Assembly: GCA_946480965.1 (NCBI GenBank)
Contig: CAMLMI010000242.1
Location: 1 to 7,123, forward strand
Length of the DNA stretch: 7,123 bases
Origin: an uncultured Verrucomicrobiales bacterium
Lineage (GTDB): Bacteria; Verrucomicrobiota; Verrucomicrobiae; Limisphaerales; CANJSG01
Reading direction: 5' to 3'
The notes below the pieces were generated by a model that worked only from the letters and a program-made list of their open reading frames with translations, made no database searches and was not told the DNA's origin. Of the stretch, positions 1 to 5,340 are shown one piece after another (position 1 is the first letter of the stretch; each line of letters begins with the position of its first letter). The translations under genes were made by a program, and so were the position numbers.

Positions 1-12
1 TTCCGGTCCATC

Positions 13-40
13 GGGCAGCTTCCGCCTGCCCTAGCTTTTT
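13..40 (+). terminator. Terminator-like hairpin followed by a T run
   Basis: GGGCAG (13-18) pairs with CTGCCC (26-31) around a 7-base loop, and a run of five T (36-40) follows four bases later. This is the layout of a Rho-independent terminator for a plus-strand transcript entering from before the window. The stem is only 6 bp and the T run is short and slightly displaced, so the call is tentative. No coding sequence belonging to that transcript is visible here. Confidence 0.35.
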
Positions 41-60
41 GCTAATCACCTAGTTTAATA

Positions 61-207
61 TACCGCTTGGTTCCACTGCCTCTACCGCGTGTCGGCCGAG
101 TTCCACGTCCCGAACCTTTCAGACAGATATCGCCACGGACAACTCGTCCTCAACCGGAACACCATAGCCTCCACCATTAACCGGGCGTCCTTCGCCGGTC
201 GCCGCCG
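61..207 (-). pseudogene. IS5-family transposase fragment (DUF4096-like)
   Basis: In the minus-strand frame with a codon starting at base 198, the translation runs PAKDARLMVEAMVFRLRTS, then CPWRYLSERFGTWNS, then ADTR, a TAG stop at 84-82, and RQWNQAVY up to a TAA at 57-55. This matches the N-terminal DUF4096 pattern of IS5-family transposases: an RP-K-D-x-R-L start, an LRTG-PWRDLP-RFG-W core, then a final R-RW. The internal TAG falls inside the otherwise recognisable final block, and everything downstream (the DDE domain) is missing. It is therefore a dead fragment of roughly 45 codons. It is continuous in frame with the shifted IS3-type helix-turn-helix upstream, a fusion I do not know from any intact element. 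Confidence 0.65.
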
Positions 208-398
208 CCACCGGTGTTCCTGCACCCAGTCGCGCAGGGCCAGGGGTGGATCCCAAGCTCCACCGCAGTCCGGTGGATGTCGCCTGCGTGTCGTTCGTAG
301 TGTGGCACGGCTTTTGTCTTGAAGGCCTCCGTGTAGCGCTTCCTCGTTCGTTTTCCAATCGCCGCTTCCTCGTTCGTCTCCGTCTTGTTCGGGTTCAT
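208..398 (-). pseudogene. IS3-type transposase OrfA fragment, frameshifted
   Basis: From the ATG at 398-396 the protein begins MNPNKTETNEEAA, a basic KRTRKR stretch follows, then YTEAFKTKAV, ERHAGDIHRTAVELGIHP. This is the usual first half of an IS3/IS911 OrfA helix-turn-helix: basic arm, (Y/F)-x-x-EFK-x-x-AV, then the ELGI recognition region. After ...GIHP the frame goes wrong: the in-frame reading (WPCATGCRNT) is nonsense. Shifting by one base at the C run 246-243 restores LALRDWVQEHRW, the expected end of the helix-turn-helix. A single-base deletion in that C run explains it. OrfB is absent. OrfA would bind the element's ends in an intact IS; this copy cannot be functional. Confidence 0.65.
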
Positions 399-417
399 CG
401 TCTTGTCCAGCCCCTTC

Positions 418-489
418 CTACACCAACCCGGTCCTCTTTTCCGATACAGGCTCAAACCGCATCGCCAGTTCCGCCACAGCCTCCGTCAT
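418..489 (-). CDS. Small leader-like ORF before the OrfA remnant (23 aa)
   Basis: The reading MTEAVAELAMRFEPVSEKR plus TGLV and a TAG stop lies 19 bases before the OrfA ATG, in a different frame. A second short reading begins at about 526 (MRSDEREQSCGGKG and on) and runs into it with a frame change, so the two could be halves of one decayed leader ORF. It may be a conserved upstream ORF of the element or just an open stretch. No function is assigned. Confidence 0.25.
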   Translation of the reverse strand: MTEAVAELAMRFEPVSEKRTGLV

Positions 490-537
490 CGTTCCCGGCC
501 TTTCCCGCCGCAGCTCTGTTCTCGCTCATCGCTCCTC

Positions 538-1029
538 ATGACGCCTCCCTTCCCTGATGGTTTCTACAAGGCAAGTCGGACTCAATCCCAGCCAGCACTG
601 TTCTACCGTCCGCTGCGGCTGCGGCTCGACGGTGGATGGCTGGATCTCGGACGTTTGCACGGAGCATTTCGACTATCCTTGGCCGACATTGAACGGGCCG
701 AAGCGATTGAAACCGACGCCGCGCGGTGCCTGACGGTGGAGAACGAAACCAGCTTCCACGAACTGGCCAAGCTGCGGAGCGGCGTGCTGCTCATCCAAAC
801 GAGCTTCGCCGGATCGGCCACCTTGGCGTTGCTTCGGCGGCTTCCATTGGGTTTGAAGTGCCACCATTTCGGCGACAGCGACGTGGCCGGGTTCCAGATC
901 CTCGAAGACCTTCGCCGCCGCAGCGGCCGGGACTTCCAGCCGCTGCACATGGAACGCGGCCGGATTCCGGAGGAGCAGGAGGCTTTGGGCAGGCCCAGAT
1001 CGGAGTGGCCGTTCTATCCTTCGGCGTGA
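538..1029 (+). pseudogene. JetD-like (DUF2220) Toprim-domain protein, 5'-truncated remnant
   Basis: JetD is the Toprim-fold nuclease subunit of Wadjet (JetABCD) plasmid-defence systems. From the first ATG (538) the reading is 163 residues; family-like sequence starts near residue 20 (about base 592, LFYRPLRLRL). Key features are VENETSF (E68, N69; the catalytic Glu of the Toprim fold), a hydrophobic strand followed by LALLRRLP, HHFGDSDVAGFQIL (D113, D115; the Asp-x-Asp metal-binding pair in a GD-x-D-x-x-G motif), and a C-terminal EEQEALG block resembling the EQE(R/A) end of JetD proteins. Full-length JetD is about 380-400 residues with an N-terminal DUF3322 region; here that half is absent and replaced by IS debris, with no ribosome site before the ATG. 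No jetA, jetB or jetC lies in the window. The open frame is intact over the domain, so the truncation may be recent, or the protein may still be made. A stand-alone DUF2220 protein is the alternative origin. Confidence 0.6.
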
Positions 1030-1078
1030 GCGCGCGGTAAGGCGGAACGATCTGTAGGCTCAAGTTTGGCCCGTGGGG

Positions 1079-1092
1079 GGCGGATTCCCGCC
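1079..1092. terminator. Short hairpin between convergent genes
   Basis: GGCGG (1079-1083) pairs with CCGCC (1088-1092) around the loop ATTC. It sits in the 68-base gap between the converging JetD remnant and the GBBH-like gene. There is no T run on either strand, so a terminator role is only suggested by position. Confidence 0.25.
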
Positions 1093-1097
1093 AGGTG

Positions 1098-1445
1098 CTA
1101 CGGCAGCTTGGCCAGGTATTCCCAGGAGTAGATGCCGGTGCTGTGGCCATCGTCCCAGACGAGCTGCAGTCCGTAGCCGCCGACCGGAATCCAGCGGCGC
1201 AGGCGGAAGGCGGAGGGACCGAGCGGGCTGGGAGCCGCCTTGGAAACGTTGCCCATGATGTCCATCTCGCCAGCGCAGCCCGCGCAGGGGCAGGCCCGGC
1301 GGAGGCTTTCCAGGCGATGGAACGTCTCGGTCGCGTCGGGCCACTTGATGGCGAGTTCGTCCCCGATGAGCTGGAGGTCCTGCGGAATCACGGGGGGAGT
1401 TAACCGGCGAGGGGAGCTGGGGGCCAGCGGGTTTTGATCGGGCAC
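1098..1445 (-). CDS. GBBH-like / DUF971 domain protein
   Basis: A 115-residue protein made almost entirely of one gamma-butyrobetaine hydroxylase-like N-terminal domain (GBBH-like_N, DUF971). Seen: a first strand pair LQLIGDELAIKWPD (25-37), the metal motif LRRACPCAGCAGE with C52, C54 and C57, then a C-terminal YGLQLVWDDGHSTGIYSWEYL (91-111) with H101. Human BBOX1 binds a structural zinc through the same Cys-x-Cys-x-x-Cys plus His set. Bacterial stand-alone copies lack the oxygenase domain; they are often found near Fe-S carriers of the Mrp/ApbC type, and their role is not settled. The start is GTG at 1445-1443; a second GTG at 1391 (before IPQDLQLIG) is possible. Neither has a clear Shine-Dalgarno site. 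The gene is divergent from the metal-transport operon with about 118 bases between starts, so they may share control. Family call is firm; function is not. Confidence 0.85.
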   Translation of the reverse strand: MPDQNPLAPSSPRRLTPPVIPQDLQLIGDELAIKWPDATETFHRLESLRRACPCAGCAGEMDIMGNVSKAAPSPLGPSAFRLRRWIPVGGYGLQLVWDDGHSTGIYSWEYLAKLP

Positions 1446-1502
1446 TGTTTTGGGGTCGGGTTGGGATTGTCCGGAAAGTTACGGATGAGAGGATGAACAT
1501 TA

Positions 1503-1524
1503 AAAGTTAGACAAAGCTAACATT
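1503..1524. promoter_or_regulatory. Predicted MntR/DtxR-family metal-responsive operator
   Basis: A perfect inverted repeat GTTAG (1506-1510) / CTAAC (1517-1521) with a 6-base spacer ACAAAG is extended by matching outer bases AA (1503-1504) and TT (1523-1524), giving a 22-base imperfect palindrome. The TAG-N6-CTA core and spacing are those of enterobacterial MntR boxes (AACATAGC-N4-GCTATGTT type), and TTAG/CTAA half-sites also occur in DtxR/IdeR-family operators. It ends 39 bases before the ATG of the binding-protein gene. I could not pick out a convincing -35/-10 pair. The regulator gene is not in the window. Repression when manganese (or iron) is abundant is inferred. Confidence 0.55.
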
Positions 1525-1563
1525 GGCGTTGACGCCGAACATCGGGTCCATAGATTCCGCCGC

Positions 1564-2442
1564 ATGAAACTGTGGATTCTTCTTCTTTCCGTCGCGGTCT
1601 TGGCGGCGCCGGGTTGGGCGGCTCCCAAACGCGTGGTCACGACCTTCACCATCCTCCAGGACATGGCCCAGAACGTGGCCGGTGACGCCGCCATCGTCGA
1701 GTCGATCACCAAGCCCGGCGCGGAGATCCACGAATACGAGCCCACGCCGCTCGATATCGTGAAGGCGCAGAAGGCCGACCTGGTCCTGCGGAACGGCATG
1801 GGGCTGGAGCGTTGGTTCGAGCGGTTCTTCGCCAACCTGAAGGGCGTGCCGGAGGCGGTGCTCAGCGAGGGCATCGCGCCGATGGGCATCGCCGAGGGGC
1901 CGTATCTCGGGAAGCCGAATCCGCACAGCTGGATGTCGCCGTCGAACGCCGTGATCTATGTGGAGAACATCCGCAAGGCGCTGACGAAGCTCGATCCGGC
2001 CAACGCCGAGATTTACGCCCGCAACGCCGCCGCCTACACGGCGAAGCTGAAGGCGGTGGACGGCCCGTTGCGCGAGCAGTTGGCCAAGATCCCGGAGGAG
2101 CGTCGTTGGCTGGTTAGCAGCGAGGGGGCGTTCTCGTATCTGATCCGCGACTACGGGTTGAAGGAGCTCTACCTGTGGCCGGTCAACGCCGACGAGGAGG
2201 GCACGCCGCAGCAGGTGCGCAAGGTGGTGGACACGGTGCGGAAGCAGTCCATCCCGGTCGTCTTCAGCGAGAGCACGATCAGCGACAAGCCGATGAAGCA
2301 GGTGGCCAAGGAAACGGGCGCGCGCTACGGCGGAGTGCTCTACGTGGACTCGCTGACGGACGCGAAGGGCGATGCGCCGACCTATCTGAAGCTGCTCGAA
2401 TACAACGCCGCGGTTTTGGTGAAGGGGCTTTCGACCCGATGA
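1564..2442 (+). CDS. sitA: Periplasmic Mn/Fe-binding protein of ABC importer (SitA/YfeA/MntC-like)
   Basis: A 292-residue cluster A-I (TroA/ZnuA superfamily) solute-binding protein that captures the metal in the periplasm and hands it to the permeases. An N-terminal signal peptide is visible (residues 1 to about 19-20: MKLW, hydrophobic [11 protein letters not shown], then GWAA); there is no lipobox Cys, so it is soluble, as expected in a Gram-negative. The metal ligands are H56 (EIHEYEP), H121 (NPHSWMSP), E187 (SSEGAFSYL) and D262 (YVDSLT). This His-His-Glu-Asp set, the [18 protein letters not shown] block and the absence of the His-rich loop of ZnuA place it with SitA/YfeA/PsaA-type Mn or Fe carriers. 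Length is normal. No strong Shine-Dalgarno precedes the ATG, but the signal peptide fixes the start. It is the first gene of a four-gene operon, and its TGA overlaps the next ATG (ATGA). Mn versus Fe(II) preference cannot be read from sequence; the symbol is by family analogy. Confidence 0.93.
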   Translation: MKLWILLLSVAVLAAPGWAAPKRVVTTFTILQDMAQNVAGDAAIVESITKPGAEIHEYEPTPLDIVKAQKADLVLRNGMGLERWFERFFANLKGVPEAVLSEGIAPMGIAEGPYLGKPNPHSWMSPSNAVIYVENIRKALTKLDPANAEIYARNAAAYTAKLKAVDGPLREQLAKIPEERRWLVSSEGAFSYLIRDYGLKELYLWPVNADEEGTPQQVRKVVDTVRKQSIPVVFSESTISDKPMKQVAKETGARYGGVLYVDSLTDAKGDAPTYLKLLEYNAAVLVKGLSTR

Positions 2443-3365
2443 AGAACCCGCCGATCCGTTCCGAACCGCCGCGTCTGGACGTGGTGGTGGACCGCATCAC
2501 CGTCACCTACAACAACGGGAACGTGGCGGTGCGCGACGCGTCGTTCCGGCTCCACGCCGGGACGATCAGCGCGCTGGTCGGGATCAACGGGAGCGGCAAA
2601 TCGACGCTCTTCAAGACGATCATGGGCTTCATCCGGCCCGCTCAGGGCAGAGTGGAGATCGGCGGGGAACCGGTCTCTGTTGCCCAACGCCGCAACTGGG
2701 TGGCCTATGTGCCGCAGTCCGAGGAAGTCGATTGGACCTTTCCGGTGAGCGTGTGGGACGTGGTCATGATGGGCCGCTACGGCCACATGAATTTTCTCCG
2801 CCTGCCGCGGGCCCGGGACAAGGCGATGGTGGAGGAGAGCCTGCGTCGGGTGCAGATGTGGGACTACCGCGAGCGGCAGATCGGCGAGCTTTCCGGCGGG
2901 CAGAAGAAGCGCGTGTTCCTGGCGCGTGCCTTGGCGCAGGAAGGGCGGGTGATCCTGCTGGATGAACCGTTCACCGGCGTGGACGTGAAGACGGAGGCCG
3001 CCATCGTGGCGTTGCTGCGGGAGCTGCGGGAAGCCGGCTGCATCATGCTCGTCTCCACCCACAATCTCGGCTCCGTCCCCGAGTTCTGCGACCACACGGT
3101 CATCATTAACCGCACGGTGCTGGCTTCCGGGCCCACGCCCGAAGTTTTCACGGAATCGAACCTCGCCCTGGCCTTCGGCGGCACGCTGCGCCATTTCCGC
3201 TTCGACGAATCGACCATCCAGAAGCATGACGGCCGCACCGTCACGGTGCTGAGCGACGACGAACGCCCGCTGGTCTTCGGCAAGGACGGCCACGTGGAAT
3301 ACAGCCAGCGGACCGGCCGCGAAGACGTGGTCAAACAACGGGCCGAGGAGGACGACGACGTGTGA
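2439..3365 (+). CDS. sitB: ABC importer ATPase (SitB/YfeB-like)
   Basis: A 308-residue nucleotide-binding subunit that drives metal import by ATP hydrolysis on the cytoplasmic face. Motifs in order: Walker [10 protein letters not shown] (48-56), Q-loop Q93 in [10 protein letters not shown], signature LSGGQ (151-155), Walker B VILLDEP with D175 and catalytic E176, D-loop near 180-182, and H-loop H208 in STHNL. The block [20 protein letters not shown] is typical of the Mn/Zn/Fe ABC family. The ATG at 2439 overlaps the stop of the binding-protein gene by four bases; the frame is open further upstream, but that reading is the shadow of the preceding gene. After the ATPase fold is a tail of about 50 residues (RHFRFDEST, then [13 protein letters not shown], then the acidic end EEDDDV). 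SitB/YfeB-type proteins carry a similar TDDERP-like tail, so this looks like family character, not a fusion. Confidence 0.93.
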   Translation: MKNPPIRSEPPRLDVVVDRITVTYNNGNVAVRDASFRLHAGTISALVGINGSGKSTLFKTIMGFIRPAQGRVEIGGEPVSVAQRRNWVAYVPQSEEVDWTFPVSVWDVVMMGRYGHMNFLRLPRARDKAMVEESLRRVQMWDYRERQIGELSGGQKKRVFLARALAQEGRVILLDEPFTGVDVKTEAAIVALLRELREAGCIMLVSTHNLGSVPEFCDHTVIINRTVLASGPTPEVFTESNLALAFGGTLRHFRFDESTIQKHDGRTVTVLSDDERPLVFGKDGHVEYSQRTGREDVVKQRAEEDDDV

Positions 3366-4234
3366 TCGAGCAGCTCGCCATCCCGTTCCAATACGACTAC
3401 ATGCTGAAGGCGATGTGGGTCAGCGCGCTGATCGGCGGCGTGTGCGGCTTCCTGTCCTGCTTCGTCACGCTCAAGGGCTGGTCGCTGATGGGCGACGCGC
3501 TCTCGCACGCGGTCGTTCCCGGAGTGGCGGTGGCCTATTGGGCCGGGTTGCCGTTCGCGGTCGGCGCGTTCTTCACCGGGCTGTTGGCGGCGCTGGGCAT
3601 GGGCTTCATCAAGAGCCGGACACGTCTGCGGGAAGACGCGGTCATCGGCGTGGTCTTCACCACGTTCTTCGCCGCCGGGCTGCTGCTGATCTCGCTCAAT
3701 CCCTCGAACATCAGCCTCAAGCACATCATTTTCGGGAACATCCTCGGCATCTCGGACGCCGACATCGCGCAGGTGGTGGCGATCTCGGCGGTGAGCCTGC
3801 TGGTCCTCGGCCTGAAATGGCGCGACCTCGTGCTCTTCAGCTTCGATCCCACCCAGGCCGGAGCCATCGGGCTGAACACGCGCGCGCTGCATCTGGTGCT
3901 CTTGACGCTGCTGGCGGCCACGGCGGTGGCCGCGCTGCAAACCGTCGGCGCGATCCTGGTGGTGGCCATGCTGGTGACGCCGGGCGCGACGGCCTATCTG
4001 TTGACCGACCGCTTCGGCCGGATGCTGTGGCTCGCGGCGGGCATGGGCGCGGCCACGTCGTTTGCCGGAGCCTACGCCAGCTACCATCTCGACGGCTCGA
4101 CCGGCGGCTGCATCGTCGTGCTCCAGACGCTCGTCTTCCTGGCGGCGCTGGTCTTCGCGCCCAAGCACGGAATGCTCGCCAGCCGGAAGCAGCGTCTTCT
4201 GGCCTTGGCCGCCAACCGGGAGGCCCGACCATGA
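3362..4234 (+). CDS. sitC: ABC importer permease 1 (SitC/YfeC-like, ABC-3 family)
   Basis: A 290-residue inner-membrane permease. Hydrophobic stretches near residues 15-37, 48-62, 64-83, 94-112, 136-151, 177-195, 196-214, 222-241 and 249-266 fit the eight or nine helices of the ABC-3 family. The family motif [18 protein letters not shown] (37-54) carries D45 and H49, the acidic/His pair thought to line the metal path in this family. The loop [15 protein letters not shown] (85-99) and the late motif [20 protein letters not shown] (198-217) are also typical. The start is GTG at 3362, overlapping the ATPase stop as [18 protein letters not shown] matches the usual FQY-YM opening of the family. 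It is paralogous to the next gene and almost certainly forms a heterodimer with it. Confidence 0.92.
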   Translation: MIEQLAIPFQYDYMLKAMWVSALIGGVCGFLSCFVTLKGWSLMGDALSHAVVPGVAVAYWAGLPFAVGAFFTGLLAALGMGFIKSRTRLREDAVIGVVFTTFFAAGLLLISLNPSNISLKHIIFGNILGISDADIAQVVAISAVSLLVLGLKWRDLVLFSFDPTQAGAIGLNTRALHLVLLTLLAATAVAALQTVGAILVVAMLVTPGATAYLLTDRFGRMLWLAAGMGAATSFAGAYASYHLDGSTGGCIVVLQTLVFLAALVFAPKHGMLASRKQRLLALAANREARP

Positions 4235-5091
4235 GCTGGAGCGAGCCGTTCCAATACGAGTTCATGAACGTCGCGATGCTTGTCGCGGCGCTGGTGGGAA
4301 CCGTGTGCGCGGTTCTCTCGTGCTTCCTCGTGCTGAAAGGCTGGTCGCTGATGGGCGACGCCATTTCGCACGCGGTGCTGCCCGGCGTGGTGGTGGCCTA
4401 CTGGATGGGGATTCCACTGCCCATCGGCGCGTTCTGCTCCGGGCTGCTCTGCGCGGTGGGAACCGGCTTCATCCGCAACAACAGCCGGGTGAAGGAGGAC
4501 ACGGTGATGGGCGTGGTCTTCACGGGATTGTTCGCGCTGGGACTGGTGCTCTTCACCAAGGTCGAATCCGACCAGCACCTGAACCACATCCTCTTCGGCA
4601 ACCTGCTCGGCATTCCGAAACCGCTGGTGCTCCAGGCGGCGGGCATCGCCGGAGCGGCGCTGGTCGTCGCCACCGTGATGCGGCGCGATCTGTTGCTCTT
4701 CTGTTTCGATCCCAGCCACGCGCGCACCATCGGGCTCCGCATTGGCGTGTTGAACTACGTGCTGCTCTCGCTGGTGGCGCTGACCATCGTGGCATCGATG
4801 CAGGCGGTGGGCATCATCCTCGTGGTCGCCATGCTCGTGACCCCCGGCTGCGTCGGCTACCTACTAACGGACCGCTTCAACCGCATGACCGCCGTGGCGG
4901 TCGCGACGGCGGTGTTCTCCAGCGTGGCCGGAGTCTATGTGAGCTTCTTCCTCAACGGCTCCACCAGCGCCTGCATCGTCCTCTTCCAATCCCTCTGCTT
5001 CGTGCTGGCGCTGGTCTTCGGTCCCAAGCGCGGACTCCTCGCGGCGCGTTGGTTGCGTGGAAAACAGGTTCTTGCCGCCCAGAACCGGTAA
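4231..5091 (+). CDS. sitD: ABC importer permease 2 (SitD/YfeD-like, ABC-3 family)
   Basis: A 286-residue second permease, homologous to the first along its whole length: FQYEFMNVAM opening, [18 protein letters not shown] (35-52, with D43 and H47), SRVKEDTVMGVVFTG (85-99), and [20 protein letters not shown] (195-214). The two genes share a 23-base identical DNA stretch at the GWSLMGDA codons, but elsewhere have diverged, so the duplication is old. The ATG at 4231 overlaps the stop of permease 1 (ATGA); the frame continues upstream only as a shadow. The last ten codons (GKQVLAAQNR and TAA) lie in a strong hairpin. A D-x-x-x-H motif in both subunits argues that both contribute to the transport channel. 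Confidence 0.92.
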   Translation: MSWSEPFQYEFMNVAMLVAALVGTVCAVLSCFLVLKGWSLMGDAISHAVLPGVVVAYWMGIPLPIGAFCSGLLCAVGTGFIRNNSRVKEDTVMGVVFTGLFALGLVLFTKVESDQHLNHILFGNLLGIPKPLVLQAAGIAGAALVVATVMRRDLLLFCFDPSHARTIGLRIGVLNYVLLSLVALTIVASMQAVGIILVVAMLVTPGCVGYLLTDRFNRMTAVAVATAVFSSVAGVYVSFFLNGSTSACIVLFQSLCFVLALVFGPKRGLLAARWLRGKQVLAAQNR

Positions 5092-5101
5092 GAACCTGTT
5101 T
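5062..5101. terminator. Strong hairpin spanning the end of the transport operon
   Basis: AAACAGGTTCTT (5062-5073) pairs perfectly with AAGAACCTGTTT (5090-5101). Inside it a G-T wobble (5074/5089) and three more pairs, CCG/CGG (5075-5077 with 5086-5088), extend the stem to 16 bp around an 8-base loop (5078-5085). The TAA of permease 2 (5089-5091) sits inside the 3' arm. On the plus strand it is followed by GAAAATC, with no T run beyond the three T of the stem; on the minus strand it is followed by TTTTCC. It may be a terminator, an RNA-stabilising 3' structure, or a repeat-derived palindrome. Confidence 0.55.
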
Positions 5102-5340
5102 GAAAATCAAAGGAACCGGCAAATCTCGGAAACAAGTGCGCCCTTCCCTGGCAACTCGATGAGTTTGAGCAAAACAGGCCGAAGGACACTGGAGCAAACC
5201 GCCGCGTCCGTTCCCTAGGAACTCCGCGCCGTGCTTCGCAACTGCGCCTACGCCGCCCGCCACGGGGACATCGAATAGCCGCCGCAACTTTCCCTTGGAT
5301 GAATGTCCGGCCTCGCGCCATCGTCCCGACACTCCAACCG
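5102..5340. other. Intergenic spacer with a degenerate short reading frame
   Basis: No intact gene is seen between the operon-end hairpin and the esterase. One frame reads MSLSKTGRRTLEQTAASVP from the ATG at 5159, a TAG at 5216-5218, then ELRAVLRNCAYAARHGDIE to TAG at 5276-5278. The same frame is kept across the stop, which could mean a decayed fragment of a coding sequence, but I do not recognise it. A near-palindrome TTCCCTAGGAA lies at 5211-5221. I could not identify a promoter for the esterase gene. Confidence 0.3.

Larger units (their letters stand above)
55..590 (-). mobile_element. Composite insertion-sequence remnant (IS3-type plus IS5-type pieces)
   Basis: This stretch holds only broken transposase pieces on the minus strand: a leader-like small ORF (489-418), an IS3/IS911-type OrfA N-terminus (398-208) and an IS5/DUF4096 piece (207-61). 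None is intact and no DDE catalytic domain is present. I could not identify convincing terminal inverted repeats or target duplications. The right boundary is inferred from where JetD-like coding sequence starts on the other strand (about 592); the left boundary is where transposase similarity stops. The hybrid probably arose by nested insertion or deletion between two elements followed by decay. Confidence 0.6.

Noticed and set aside
385..537. 51-residue upstream extension of the JetD-like frame
   Set aside because: This stretch is the complement of the IS leader and OrfA region and shows no JetD similarity.
1060..1500. 146-residue minus-strand frame starting ATG at 1500
   Set aside because: It overlaps the GBBH-like gene in another frame and lacks any recognisable motif, while the 1445-1098 frame has a full domain match.
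2175..2438. 88-residue N-terminal extension of the ATPase
   Set aside because: It is the shadow of the binding-protein gene; the ATPase family begins just before the DRITVTY strand, matching the ATG at 2439.
2864..4168. 434-residue minus-strand open frame across the ATPase and permease genes
   Set aside because: Antisense of two well-supported genes; its composition (Arg, His, Glu, Gln rich) is typical of a GC-driven shadow.
3415..5091. Single long frame that would fuse an N-terminal piece to permease 2
   Set aside because: The part before 4231 is an out-of-frame reading of permease 1; the ATGA junction and family N-terminus place the true start at 4231.
5299..5340. Earlier ATG for the esterase adding 14 residues
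   Set aside because: The added residues would precede a textbook signal peptide that begins at 5341.
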